NCBI GenBank assembly: GCA_900766585.1
Contig: CAAFVV010000019.1
Location: forward strand, 1-58,184
Length of the DNA stretch: 58,184 nucleotides
Reading direction: 5' to 3'
From: Clostridia bacterium
GTDB lineage: Bacteria > Bacillota > Clostridia > Oscillospirales > Acutalibacteraceae
This document shows positions 43,878-52,527 of the stretch, piece by piece; within the stretch, counting starts at the first letter, position 1; each line of letters opens with the position of its first letter. The position numbers and the translations under genes were made by a program. Under the pieces are notes generated by a model, which did not search any database, had not been told where the DNA came from, and saw only the letters and a list, made by a program, of their open reading frames with translations.

Positions 43878-45113
43878 TCAGGCTGTGGGCTTGTCGGCAG
43901 GCTTGGCCTTGCCAGGCTCGGTGATCTCGCCCGCCGCTTTCAGACACAGCTTGCTGACAACGGGGCCGACCATCTCATACAGCAGCGTGCCGCAGAGGAT
44001 GATTGCCCGTATGGTGGCGCCGTGCTCCGGCACGACACGCGTGGCGATCAGCGACAGACCGATGGCGACGCCCGCCTGCGGGATCAGCGCGGGACCGAGA
44101 TATTTGGCGATGCGGCTGTCCGCATGGCAGAGCCATGCGCCGAAGGCAGAGCCGGACATTTTCCCGGCGACGCGCAGCAGCACATACAGCGCCCCCGCCA
44201 AACCGACGGTCGGCAGCACGGACAGCTGCAGCTCCGCGCCCGAGGCGACGAAAAACAGCATGAACAGCGGCGGCGTGAAGCCGTCGACCAGCTTCATGAT
44301 ATGGGTGGTCTGCGAGGACAGGTTGGCGATGGTTGCGCCCATCATCATGCACAGCATCAGCGAGGACAGCCCGAGCATGTCCGCCAGACCGACGCCCGCA
44401 AAGATAAAGCCGATGGAGAGCGCCAGCCGGTTGCCGTCCTTTTTGAAAAAGCGCAGCGGGAGGAGGAAGATCAGCCCCAGAATGGCGCCGAGCAGCAGTG
44501 CACCGCCGATCTCCTTGACCGGAGAAAGGATCGAGGACGCGATGGATACCTTGGTGGGATCCTTAAGCGCCTGGGCGATTGCCACGCAGATGCCGAACAG
44601 GATCAGCGCCGTGGCATCGTCGAGCGCTACGACCGAAAGCAGGGTTTCCGTGACCGGTCCCTTGGCCTTATACTGGCGGATGACCATGATCGTGGCAGCC
44701 GGTGCCGTCGCGGCGGCGATGGAGGCGAGCACAAGCGAAAACGGCAGCTCCTGCCCGGCGATCAGCAACCCGGCAAGCACAAACAGCACGGCAAACAGTG
44801 ATTCAAACACGGCGATGACGATCGGCGTGGCACCGACGCGCTTGAAATAGGAGATCTTGAATTCATTGCCGACGGAAAAGGCGATGAACCCCAAGGCGAC
44901 GTTGGAGATCAGATCCAACCCGCTGAGCGCATCCTGCGGGATCAGTCCCAAAACGCTCGGCCCGAGCAGCAGTCCGGCGGTCAGGTAGCCGGTGACGTTG
45001 GGCAGGCGGAGACGCTTGGCCAGCCGCCCGCACGCCATTCCCGCGAAGATCATCAGGGCAAGCTGAACAAATGTGGTCAGATGTAAATAGGAATCCAGAT
45101 TTGCCATGGTCAC
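43878..45113 (-). CDS. CPA2-family cation/proton antiporter
   Basis: A 411-residue membrane protein with about 12-13 helices of the KefB/NhaS3-like CPA2 family. GYLTAGLLLGPSVLG, the AAATAPAATIMVIRQY helix with the ALDDATAL motif (ion-binding Asp pair), and the GFIAFSVGNEFKISYFKR stretch identify it. It lacks the C-terminal TrkA-N/RCK regulatory domain of Kef systems. It begins at GTG 45113, overlapping the stop of the P-II-like gene as GTGA; ATG 45107 is two codons inside. Co-translation with a P-II-like protein suggests the latter is its regulatory subunit (inference). Confidence 0.88.
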   Translation of the reverse strand: MTMANLDSYLHLTTFVQLALMIFAGMACGRLAKRLRLPNVTGYLTAGLLLGPSVLGLIPQDALSGLDLISNVALGFIAFSVGNEFKISYFKRVGATPIVIAVFESLFAVLFVLAGLLIAGQELPFSLVLASIAAATAPAATIMVIRQYKAKGPVTETLLSVVALDDATALILFGICVAIAQALKDPTKVSIASSILSPVKEIGGALLLGAILGLIFLLPLRFFKKDGNRLALSIGFIFAGVGLADMLGLSSLMLCMMMGATIANLSSQTTHIMKLVDGFTPPLFMLFFVASGAELQLSVLPTVGLAGALYVLLRVAGKMSGSAFGAWLCHADSRIAKYLGPALIPQAGVAIGLSLIATRVVPEHGATIRAIILCGTLLYEMVGPVVSKLCLKAAGEITEPGKAKPADKPTA

Positions 45114-45448
45114 TCGCCGAATCCTTTCGTGAAGTTGACCGGCAGCGTAAACATGACGCCGGTGTCGGGGTGATCCAGTCCGCCGGTCACTTCATCGAGC
45201 AGGCGGGCGATGACCGGAATCTGCTCCCGGTCGCTCACGGTGAAAATGGTCTTGCTTTCCTTATGTTCGGGATCAAGCAGACGGCGCAGCGTACCGAAAA
45301 TATGCGTATCATCGTAGTCATCGCAAAGGCTGTGCGCCATGCCCTTGCTGTCCACGATGGTCGCGCCGTGGATGTCGGATTCCTGAAAACGCTTAAGCAG
45401 CGTCTCCAGACACTCAGTCTTGTTCAGAATAATCACGACCAGCTCCAT
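45110..45448 (-). CDS. P-II-like small regulatory protein
   Basis: A 112-residue protein with a ferredoxin-like pattern: MELVVIILNKTECLETLLKRF is a PII-type first strand and helix, and the C-terminus TGGLDHPDTGVMFTLPV parallels the PII segment TG-x-IGDGKIFV-x-PV. The long T-loop of GlnB/GlnK is replaced by a shorter acidic stretch (SLCDDYDDTHIFG) without the uridylylated tyrosine context. So it is not a classical nitrogen sensor but a PII-like sensor, likely of a nucleotide. ATG 45448 is chosen as the first residue of the fold; SD AAGGAG is about 12 bases upstream. It is coupled to the antiporter. Confidence 0.72.
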   Translation of the reverse strand: MELVVIILNKTECLETLLKRFQESDIHGATIVDSKGMAHSLCDDYDDTHIFGTLRRLLDPEHKESKTIFTVSDREQIPVIARLLDEVTGGLDHPDTGVMFTLPVNFTKGFGE

Positions 45449-45512
45449 ACTTTTTACACGCTCCTTGTCCGGCTGCGCGGAAAAGCCCTGCACAGCCGGG
45501 AAACATTCTGCG

Positions 45513-45540
45513 AAAAGCGCCGACCGAAACGGCCGACGCT
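45513..45540 (-). terminator. Terminator after fructose-bisphosphate aldolase
   Basis: On the minus strand an 11-bp stem (45530-45540 with 45516-45526, two G-T pairs) with a three-base loop, followed by TTTT. It lies between fba and the P-II-like gene. The T-run is short, so some read-through into the antiporter operon is likely; no clear promoter is seen for that operon. Confidence 0.7.
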
Positions 45541-45562
45541 GTATCGCAGATCAGTAAATAAA

Positions 45563-46498
45563 TCAGGCCTTGTTCTCGCTGCCCATGACGTCGCGGATCT
45601 TGTGACGCACGACATCGGTGATGCAGGCGCGGCCGTCGCCCAGATACTGACGGGGATCGAAGTGTGTCGGGTTCTCGGCGAGGTGCTTGCGGATACCGGC
45701 GGTCATAGCCAGACGCAGGTCGGAGTCCACATTGATCTTGCAGACCGCCATTGAAGCGGCTTTGCGCAGCATATCCTCGGGGATACCGATGGCATCCGCC
45801 ATCTGACCGCCGTTCTCGTTGATGATCTTCACATACTCCGGCGAAACGGAGGAAGCGCCGTGCAGCACGATCGGGAAGCCGGGCAGACGGTCCATGACCT
45901 CCTGCAGAATGTCAAAACGGAGCTGCGGCTTCTGGCCAGGCTTGAATTTGAACGCGCCGTGGCTCGTGCCGATGGCAATGGCGAGGGAATCCACGCCGGT
46001 GCGGGTGACAAAATCCTGCACCTGATCGGGATCGGTGTAGTTGGCCTTGTCGGCGTCCACGTTGACATCGTCCTCGATGCCGGCGAGCTGGCCGAGCTCG
46101 CCCTCGACCGTGACGTTGCGGGCGTGGGCATATTCCACGACCTTCTTCGTCAGCGCGACATTCTCCTCGTAGGGCAGATGGGAGCCGTCGATCATGACCG
46201 AGGTGAAGCCGCCGTCGATGCAGTCCTTGCACAGCTCAAAGCTGCTGCCGTGGTCAAGGTGCAGGGCGATGGGCAGACCGGTCTCCTCCTCCGCTGCCTG
46301 CACCATGTGGTACAGATAGGCATGGTGGGCATATTTACGCGCGCCGCCGGACACCTGCAGGATGACGGGGGAATTCATCTCCTTGCAGGCTTCGACGATG
46401 CCCTGCATGATCTCCATGTCGTTGACGTTGAACGCGCCGATGGCGTATCCGCCTTCATAGGCTTTCTTAAACATTTCCGTTGTGTTGACGAGGGGCAT
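45563..46498 (-). CDS. fba: Class II fructose-1,6-bisphosphate aldolase
   Basis: A 311-residue zinc aldolase of glycolysis/gluconeogenesis. Metal ligands appear in LHLDHGS, GTSHGAF and VLHGASS, and the class II motif VEGELGQLAG is intact. Length and the start MPLVNTTEMFKKAYEGGYAIGAF (typical opening, SD AGGAGG) fit. Sugar-specific relatives (tagatose-bisphosphate aldolase) are possible but there is no sugar operon nearby. A TATACT -10 on the minus strand (46531-46536) lies upstream without a clear -35. Confidence 0.95.
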   Translation of the reverse strand: MPLVNTTEMFKKAYEGGYAIGAFNVNDMEIMQGIVEACKEMNSPVILQVSGGARKYAHHAYLYHMVQAAEEETGLPIALHLDHGSSFELCKDCIDGGFTSVMIDGSHLPYEENVALTKKVVEYAHARNVTVEGELGQLAGIEDDVNVDADKANYTDPDQVQDFVTRTGVDSLAIAIGTSHGAFKFKPGQKPQLRFDILQEVMDRLPGFPIVLHGASSVSPEYVKIINENGGQMADAIGIPEDMLRKAASMAVCKINVDSDLRLAMTAGIRKHLAENPTHFDPRQYLGDGRACITDVVRHKIRDVMGSENKA

Positions 46499-46594
46499 GA
46501 GACAGACCTCCTGTTAATTTTTTCACCAATAGTATACACCAAAAGCAGGAAAAGGAAAAGGGGGTAAAGAAAATTTTTTTGATAAAGGGTCTCC

Positions 46595-47155
46595 TTATTC
46601 CGCCCATATGGCTTCAAGCTCACACAGCCATTGCGGTGAACAGTGCCCAATCGGTGACAACTCACCGTTCCTGTACAAAGCCACGGCGGCAAAACCGTTG
46701 TCGTTGTCATAGAAAGTGGCTTCGCTGCAGTAGGGGAGAATTCGCGCCACATCGGTGAAGCGTGCGGCAAAGCACTGCCGTACAAGCTCGGTGGGAACAT
46801 CGTGCCCACCTTTGGTGACGCGGCTGCGGATGCGGGCAAGACTCTCGTCTGCGGAATCCAACCCGACATAATAGAGCCGGATATAATACCCGGCATCCAG
46901 CGCGCGGCGGACGGTCTGCAGCGTGTGGCACCCGGACAGCGTTGTTTCTTCTGTAAAACAAATACCGTCGCGCAAGCACTCGTCAATCTGCTCGGTAATG
47001 GTTTTTCCCTGGGGGATGGCACCGTCGTCGAAACGGGCAGCCGGATGATTCGCGTCGATAATGTGTCCGAGATCATGCATCTCGGTGCACAGCACGCCGA
47101 GCAGACTGCTCTTTCCTACGCCGTTGACCCCGCCGATGATGGTATAGATTTTCAT
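46595..47155 (-). CDS. Zeta-toxin-like P-loop kinase
   Basis: A 186-residue kinase with Walker A GGVNGVGKS (8-16), an acidic-plus-serine/threonine motif in FTEETTLSG and the arginine-rich lid RIRSRVTKGGHDVP. This pattern is the UDP-N-acetylglucosamine kinase/zeta toxin-like group (COG4185). True zeta toxins come with an epsilon antitoxin; no antitoxin-sized gene is next to it, so it may be a chromosomal kinase of other role. It follows addB by 63 bases on the same strand. Confidence 0.75.
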   Translation of the reverse strand: MKIYTIIGGVNGVGKSSLLGVLCTEMHDLGHIIDANHPAARFDDGAIPQGKTITEQIDECLRDGICFTEETTLSGCHTLQTVRRALDAGYYIRLYYVGLDSADESLARIRSRVTKGGHDVPTELVRQCFAARFTDVARILPYCSEATFYDNDNGFAAVALYRNGELSPIGHCSPQWLCELEAIWAE

Positions 47156-47218
47156 GTGCAGTCATCCTTATCAGTCTATCCGCAGAGCAGCTGTCCATAA
47201 CCCCTATGTACAACCGCA

Positions 47219-50200
47219 TTACGCGTCCGCCCCGTCCAGCTCCTCCCACACCTCTGCGGAGGGGCGGTCAATAAGGAACCGCACGGGGTCGTCCGCCTCG
47301 TGCCGGCAGACGGAGCGGTAATGGCAGTAGGAGCAGGGATTGTGCTTTCCGGCAACCGGCACAGCGGCGATATCCCCCTTTTGCAGGCACTCCGCCATGG
47401 AAAGGAGCAGTGCCTCCGTGCGTTTTTTCAGCCGCCCGAGCCGTCCGAGATCCGCGACCTCGGACGAGCGGGCATCCACCTGTCCCTGACGGTTGAGCTT
47501 GGCAGGGATAAACACGCCGCCCGCATCTGCCTCCATGGCCTGAATGATCTCCGGATCGTCGAGGATCAGCCCGTCCATGCGCATGGTGCGCTGTTTTTTT
47601 CGGGTCAGCTCGTCGGGCGGGGTGTCGCGCTCGGCACGCACGACCGGCAGCGTCGCGGGCAGATACAGCACGCCGGCGGGTGTGACGCTGCCGTAGCGCG
47701 GCCCGCCGTTTTGCCAGATGGTGAACAGGTAGATCAGCATTTGCAGGTCAAGCCCCTCGACAATATCCGACAGGCTGAATTTTTTGTCGCCGGTCTTATA
47801 GTCCACAATGCGGACATACGCCTTTCCGTCGCGGTGAAATACGTCTACACGGTCAACCACGCCGCGTACACGGATCTTGCTGCCGTCGGGCAGAGTCAGT
47901 ACCTCGGCGGGCAGCGAGTCCTCGCCGCCCATGCCGATGGGCAGCTCGTAATCCACGGGCACAAAGCGGCTTTGGCACAGCTCCTCCACCACATGCCATA
48001 AAAGCTCCGACGAGGTGCGGATCAGCCGCTCCATCAGCTCGGCAAAGCGCACGCCTTTATCGGCTGCGCCGCCCATCTCCGTCTCCACATAGCGGGTGAG
48101 GATTTCGCGGGTGTCGGCATTGACCCGTGCGCGCGTCACGGTGCCGATCCCCTCGCTTACATAGGCGGGCAGTGCCTGCTGCATCAGCGCATGGGCAAGC
48201 GTGCCGAATTCCGCCTTGCCGAGGGCGGCGGGGCGCGGCGGGATGACCTTCATGCCGTAGCGGCAGAAGTAGGAGAAACGGCAGCGGTAAAAGCTGTCTA
48301 CCTGCGAGGGCGACAGCCGCATATCCCGTCCGAACAGCGCTTTGGCGGCGGCAGGGTCGCGGAAGGCGGCGGGGCGGCAGACGGCAGCATCGGCAATTTG
48401 CTGCAGTGAATTTTGTGTGTCCGGCAGGCGGCGCAGCGCCTCCTCCAGCGCGGCGGTCTCGGCGGTGGGGCGGCGGTAGTGCATGGCGACGGCTTCCAGT
48501 GCCTCTCCCACCGACTGGATAACGGCGGCGGTTGGGCGGGCGGCGGATTCGGTCAGATGCGGTAGGATCTGCCGTACGGTGGAGACCAGAACCGACGGCG
48601 CCTGCGCTTCTCCTGCGGAATTGCTGCAGACCCAACTGATGTGCAGCTCCTCCGACGGGGCGGACAGCGCCGTATAGGCAAAGAAGCGCTCCTCCATCGC
48701 CTGCCCGTCCGCCGGTTCCGCCATCGGCAGTCCGAGCGCGATCAGCTCCTGCCGCTCACGGTCGGTGAACAGTCCGTCGGACGGGGGATAGGCGGGAAAT
48801 ACGCCCTCGTTGGCACCGAGGATAAAGACTGCCCGCGGCGCGCCGAGCCGCACGCGATCCACCGCGCCGATCTGTACGCTGTCCAGTCCCGCCGGCAGCG
48901 TGGCAATGTCGGTGACGGCAGCCATCTGGCGAAGCAGCTCATACAGCCGCCGCCCGCTGATGCGCATGGTACAGGCGGCGGAGGCCAGTGTGTCCAGAAG
49001 CGACATCCAGCTGTCCCAGAGCTGGCTCTGCCGGTCGGCGGCGTCCCATTCGCCGATCTGCTGCAGCTGCCGCAGGCGCAGCCGGAACTGCAGCCCTGCC
49101 CGCACGGCGCTGAGATAGTCCCACAGCGCCCGGGCAAGCGTCTCACCCGGGGCAGGCTCGCGCAGTACGCGGCGCAGGGCTTTGAGCGGTTTGATGAGCC
49201 TGCCGCGCAGCAGGTTCAGATACAAAAGCTGCCGGTCGGTTTCCTCGTCCGCCCGCACGGTCAGTCCGGCGGGATTCATCGTCCAGGGCTGCTCCCACTG
49301 CTCGCCGCGGATGTTCCACAGTGCCGCATAGTTTTCAAGCAGCGCCGCCGAATGGACGGAAAATCCGCACAGACCGGTTTTCATGAGGGTGAGCAGCCGA
49401 TCGGTGCGATAGCCCTCCGCGGCGATCTGCACGGCGGTCAGCAGCAGGACGGACAGCGGTTCGGCGGAGATGTCCGCCCGCTCATCCCAGTAAAACGGGA
49501 TATTCTCGCGGCGCAGGGTGGTCTCCAGTGCGCCGCGGTAGCTCTCCGGCTGGCGCATGACTACGGCAAGGTCCCGGGCGCGGCGGCCGGTCTCGCGCAG
49601 CTGACGGCGCAGCTCGCGGGAGACGGCGGCACATTCGGCGTAAATGTCCGCGCAGGGCGTCAGCACGACGCCCGCCGTTTCGGTCGTCGGCACGGGGAGC
49701 GGGGAAAACGCCTCCGATTCCAGCTGCCGGAGCGCGGGCACGGCGGAGCGGTAATTTTCGGTAAACCGGCGCGGTGCCGCACAGCGAACACCGGCCTCGC
49801 CCGCCGCGCGCAGCAGGCGTTCTGCCGTGCGGATGACGGGGGAAAACAGCCCGAAGCCGCCGGTCTCATCATGGAGCGCCGGGGTGCAGAGGGCGACGGT
49901 GACGGAGGCGGCATGCGGCATCAGCGCTTTCAGCACCGCCATCTCCTGCGGCGTGAAGCCTTTAAAGCCGTCCGCATATACGGCGGCGCCTTTGACGAGC
50001 GACGAGCGCGGCAGCTGCTGTGCCAGCAGGTCGAGTGCCTCGAGCGGGTCGAGATAGCTGCCCTTTTGCAGGGTGTCATAGGCTTCAAAGATCAGCGACA
50101 GCTCCTGCGCCTTTTGCCCGAGCAGGCGGTTGCCGGACTGCGCGCCGGCGCGCCCGAGCGCCGCCGGGCTGACGGCGCACTGGCGGCACTCCGCGAGCAG

Positions 50201-50569
50201 ACGGCACAGCGTATCCGTAAATGCGCCGCTGCCGACCTGACGGCGGTACAGCTGCAGGTGGTCGGCGACGGCCTCGAGCGCCTGACTGACCAGCAGTGTG
50301 CGCGCGGCGTCGTCGAGCCGCTTTCCCGCCAGTCCGCCCAATTCCTTGGCGACGGTCTCGGCAAGGCGCGTAAAACTCAGCACACGGACATAAGCCGCCT
50401 TTTCCGCTCCCATGCGGAGGAGCAGGGCACGTTCGGTTTCAAACGACGCCTGCTCCGGCACGAGCAGAATGGGCAGAACGGCGGGGCAGGTTTCCGCCAG
50501 TGCCGAAAGCTCTTCGTGGATGCGTGTGGTTTTTCCGGTACCGGCTCTGCCGATATATAAATTCAGCAT
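47219..50569 (-). CDS. addB: Helicase-exonuclease AddAB subunit AddB
   Basis: An 1116-residue protein of double-strand break repair. Walker A-like GRAGTGKT (7-14) is at the N-terminus; the PD-(D/E)XK nuclease site is VDRVDVF then VDYKTGDKK (near 923); and four cysteines for the iron-sulfur cluster are split as in AddB, one near residue 760 (YRCRFSYFC) and three at the end (CSYCHYRSVC). MLNLYIGRAGTGKT fixes the start at 50569; the frame opens 15 codons earlier. addA, normally directly downstream, is not in the window. Confidence 0.92.
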   Translation of the reverse strand: MLNLYIGRAGTGKTTRIHEELSALAETCPAVLPILLVPEQASFETERALLLRMGAEKAAYVRVLSFTRLAETVAKELGGLAGKRLDDAARTLLVSQALEAVADHLQLYRRQVGSGAFTDTLCRLLAECRQCAVSPAALGRAGAQSGNRLLGQKAQELSLIFEAYDTLQKGSYLDPLEALDLLAQQLPRSSLVKGAAVYADGFKGFTPQEMAVLKALMPHAASVTVALCTPALHDETGGFGLFSPVIRTAERLLRAAGEAGVRCAAPRRFTENYRSAVPALRQLESEAFSPLPVPTTETAGVVLTPCADIYAECAAVSRELRRQLRETGRRARDLAVVMRQPESYRGALETTLRRENIPFYWDERADISAEPLSVLLLTAVQIAAEGYRTDRLLTLMKTGLCGFSVHSAALLENYAALWNIRGEQWEQPWTMNPAGLTVRADEETDRQLLYLNLLRGRLIKPLKALRRVLREPAPGETLARALWDYLSAVRAGLQFRLRLRQLQQIGEWDAADRQSQLWDSWMSLLDTLASAACTMRISGRRLYELLRQMAAVTDIATLPAGLDSVQIGAVDRVRLGAPRAVFILGANEGVFPAYPPSDGLFTDRERQELIALGLPMAEPADGQAMEERFFAYTALSAPSEELHISWVCSNSAGEAQAPSVLVSTVRQILPHLTESAARPTAAVIQSVGEALEAVAMHYRRPTAETAALEEALRRLPDTQNSLQQIADAAVCRPAAFRDPAAAKALFGRDMRLSPSQVDSFYRCRFSYFCRYGMKVIPPRPAALGKAEFGTLAHALMQQALPAYVSEGIGTVTRARVNADTREILTRYVETEMGGAADKGVRFAELMERLIRTSSELLWHVVEELCQSRFVPVDYELPIGMGGEDSLPAEVLTLPDGSKIRVRGVVDRVDVFHRDGKAYVRIVDYKTGDKKFSLSDIVEGLDLQMLIYLFTIWQNGGPRYGSVTPAGVLYLPATLPVVRAERDTPPDELTRKKQRTMRMDGLILDDPEIIQAMEADAGGVFIPAKLNRQGQVDARSSEVADLGRLGRLKKRTEALLLSMAECLQKGDIAAVPVAGKHNPCSYCHYRSVCRHEADDPVRFLIDRPSAEVWEELDGADA

Positions 50570-50576
50570 GGCACTC

Positions 50577-51104
50577 TCACCATCTTTCTCCCGTTTGGGG
50601 ATGGATGCGGACAACAGTCAGTCCGCGTTCTTCGGCATAGCGCACCGTATTGGCGGTGCCGCCCGCGCTGCCGTCAAATACGGCGATGAGCCGGGAGGCG
50701 TGCTCCGTCATCCAGAGGTTGCGGCCGTTCATGCAATAGGGGGTATAGCTGTCACAGGCGACAAAGCGGTCCTCCGGCGGGATCTGCGCCAAAAGGCGGC
50801 GGTACTGCTCCCGCTGCGGACGGGGCCAGCGGGCGTCCTGCTGCGGGCAGGGCAGCGCGGCGACAAGCCGCAGCGGCGCACCGCTCTGTATGCGGCGCAG
50901 GATATCCTCTGCCGCCAGACGGTCGGCGCCCTGCGCCATGCCGCACAGAAAAGCGGTGCAGCCGGCACCGATTGCTTCATCGACCGCCCGCGCCAGCGCA
51001 CGGCGCAGGGGCATCAGTGCCGCCGCTTCCTCGCGATAGCCGGACGGCAGCTTGTCCGGCCGGTGCCCGGAAAAGCAGCAGGTTTTCAGCGGGTCAAGCT
51101 CCAT
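50577..51104 (-). CDS. SLOG-family (DUF1273/YpsA-like) protein
   Basis: A 175-residue Rossmann-like protein with FSGHRPDKL at the N-terminus, GMAQGAD and GGTANTVRYA, the nucleotide-binding loops of the SLOG/TIR-1-DprA-like superfamily. Relatives bind nucleotide-sugar or ADP-ribose-like ligands and one branch (YpsA) affects Bacillus cell division; the function here is unknown. It is first in a minus-strand unit with addB seven bases after it, behind its own promoter. Confidence 0.85.
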   Translation of the reverse strand: MELDPLKTCCFSGHRPDKLPSGYREEAAALMPLRRALARAVDEAIGAGCTAFLCGMAQGADRLAAEDILRRIQSGAPLRLVAALPCPQQDARWPRPQREQYRRLLAQIPPEDRFVACDSYTPYCMNGRNLWMTEHASRLIAVFDGSAGGTANTVRYAEERGLTVVRIHPQTGERW

Positions 51105-51134
51105 GGGGTTCCCTCCTCGACAATTGCTTTTTTT

Positions 51135-51163
51135 ATTTTACCACAGATCTCTGCCGGTGTAAA
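51135..51163 (-). promoter_or_regulatory. Promoter of the SLOG-addB unit
   Basis: On the minus strand TTTACA (51158-51163), 17 bases, TAAAAT (51135-51140) preceded by TGG. Its -35 is two bases from the -35 of the divergent promoter. Confidence 0.78.
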
Positions 51164-51165
51164 CA

Positions 51166-51194
51166 TTGACAAGCGGGGCAGATGAGGGTAAAAT
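51166..51194 (+). promoter_or_regulatory. Promoter of the 107-residue protein / lipoprotein unit
   Basis: TTGACA (51166-51171), 17 bases, TAAAAT (51189-51194). A consensus -35. Likely drives the plus-strand run up to tsaD, as no terminator is seen before 55201. Confidence 0.82.
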
Positions 51195-51222
51195 AGTAAA
51201 AAAGCAAAAAGGAGAGAACGCC

Positions 51223-51546
51223 GTGGGACTGTTTCGCAAAAAACCGGACGCAGACTATAAACAGGTGCTGAAAAAGCTGGACGGCAGACAGGTGAAATAT
51301 GTGACCCGCCGGAGTCTCAATGCCCAGGGCAGTCCCGAGGAGCAGATCCTCGGCAAGGACGGACGAATCACCGCACTTGAAACGGATATTTCCGTGCTGG
51401 TCGGCGTGACGGAGGTCTACCGCGCGCCGATCATGGAGACGCAGTGCAGTGAGCTGCTCAGCGGCGACGGCGTGGTCGTTAAAGGCAAAAACCGTGTGAC
51501 CGGCGGGGAGGATACGCTGGTCGCCTATTACAAATACTACCGCTGA
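51223..51546 (+). CDS. Conserved-looking small protein of unknown function
   Basis: A 107-residue protein from GTG 51223 with AAAAGGAGAG ahead of it. It starts MGLFRKKPDADYKQ and consists of an N-terminal charged helix followed by beta-rich sequence (GRITALETDISVLVGVTEVYRA, DGVVVKGKNRV, TLVAYYKYYR by pattern). No signal peptide, membrane helix or known motif. I do not recognise it. It shares a strong promoter with the lipoprotein gene 11 bases downstream. Confidence 0.7.
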   Translation: MGLFRKKPDADYKQVLKKLDGRQVKYVTRRSLNAQGSPEEQILGKDGRITALETDISVLVGVTEVYRAPIMETQCSELLSGDGVVVKGKNRVTGGEDTLVAYYKYYR

Positions 51547-51557
51547 GGAGGAATTCG

Positions 51558-52487
51558 GTGAAACCGCAGATCATGATTGCGGCGGTCTGTGCGGCACTGT
51601 GCCTACTGACCGCCTGTGCGGGGCAGCCTGCATCGTCAGTGCCGGGGGATCCCTCCGACACGGCTTCGGCTTTTCCCGCCGCGGCGGCAGGGGCTACTGT
51701 GACCGCCGCGCCGATGCGCGTTGCCGCGCTTGCGCCGTGCCTCGTGGATACGCTGTGGGCGCTTTCGGCGGAATCGCGGCTGTGCGCCGCCGCCTCCGCC
51801 TGCCTGGCGGTCTCGCCCGACGGCGTGACGGATATCGGGGATCAGTATGCACTGGATACCGACCGACTGACGGCGCTCAACCTTGACCTTGTGCTGACGC
51901 TGACGATGACGCCGGAGCTGGCAGCATGGCAAAAGGCGCAGAAGGTGCCGGTTGCCGTTTTTGATGCGCCGGCCGATCTGGACGGCCTGCGGCGGCTAAA
52001 TGCTGACGTCGCGGTACTGATTTGGGGCAACGGCTCGGGTGAATACGCCGAGACGGCGAACCGCGCGGTCGAGGACGGCCTGGCGGCGGTCTCGGAGGCG
52101 ATCCCCCATACGGATACGCCGAAGACGGTGCTGTATCTGCCGGACGATTCCGGCGCAGTCGCCACGGGGGATACGCTGTGGCAGCTGGCCTTTGACGTGC
52201 TGCGGCTCGATAACGCCGCCGCGTCGGGAACGGCGTGGCAGCAGCCGGAGGGGATGAAAGCGCCGGATATTGTCCTGACGCCTGCCGATGGAACCGAGGC
52301 GGCGAAAAAGAGGTTTCCCTCCGCAGCTGTTGTGACGGTGCCGGAGGAGATCGCCCTGCGGGGCGGCGCGGCATTTTCACACGCCGTGCTGCAGCTCGCG
52401 CAAACGCTGTATCCCGACCGGTTTGACGGCGGCGCGCCGGAGAGCGGGATGGAAATGTCGGAAACGGACAGCGCTGCCGCTCACTGA
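51558..52487 (+). CDS. Solute-binding lipoprotein (BtuF/TroA helical-backbone type)
   Basis: A 309-residue lipoprotein: signal peptide with lipobox LTAC (Cys20), then two alpha/beta lobes resembling BtuF/FhuD-type receptors (RVAALAPCLVDTLWAL, DIGDQYALDTDRLTALNLDLVL by pattern, LTLTMTPELAAWQKA). In that family the ligand is a cobalamin, siderophore, heme or metal. No permease or ATPase gene lies nearby, so the ligand is unknown and it may work with a distant ABC system. GTG start follows GAGGAGG. Confidence 0.72.
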   Translation: MKPQIMIAAVCAALCLLTACAGQPASSVPGDPSDTASAFPAAAAGATVTAAPMRVAALAPCLVDTLWALSAESRLCAAASACLAVSPDGVTDIGDQYALDTDRLTALNLDLVLTLTMTPELAAWQKAQKVPVAVFDAPADLDGLRRLNADVAVLIWGNGSGEYAETANRAVEDGLAAVSEAIPHTDTPKTVLYLPDDSGAVATGDTLWQLAFDVLRLDNAAASGTAWQQPEGMKAPDIVLTPADGTEAAKKRFPSAAVVTVPEEIALRGGAAFSHAVLQLAQTLYPDRFDGGAPESGMEMSETDSAAAH

Positions 52488-52527
52488 TGACAAGACTGCG
52501 GCGGCAGCGCCAAAAAGGAGACTGTAT

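Noticed and set aside
48641..50560. A 639-codon plus-strand open frame opposite addB (also similar frames at 3500-5194, 1246-2739 and 21010-22767)
   Set aside because: Each is a shadow of a certain gene on the other strand; composition is low in hydrophobic residues and no domain is recognisable.
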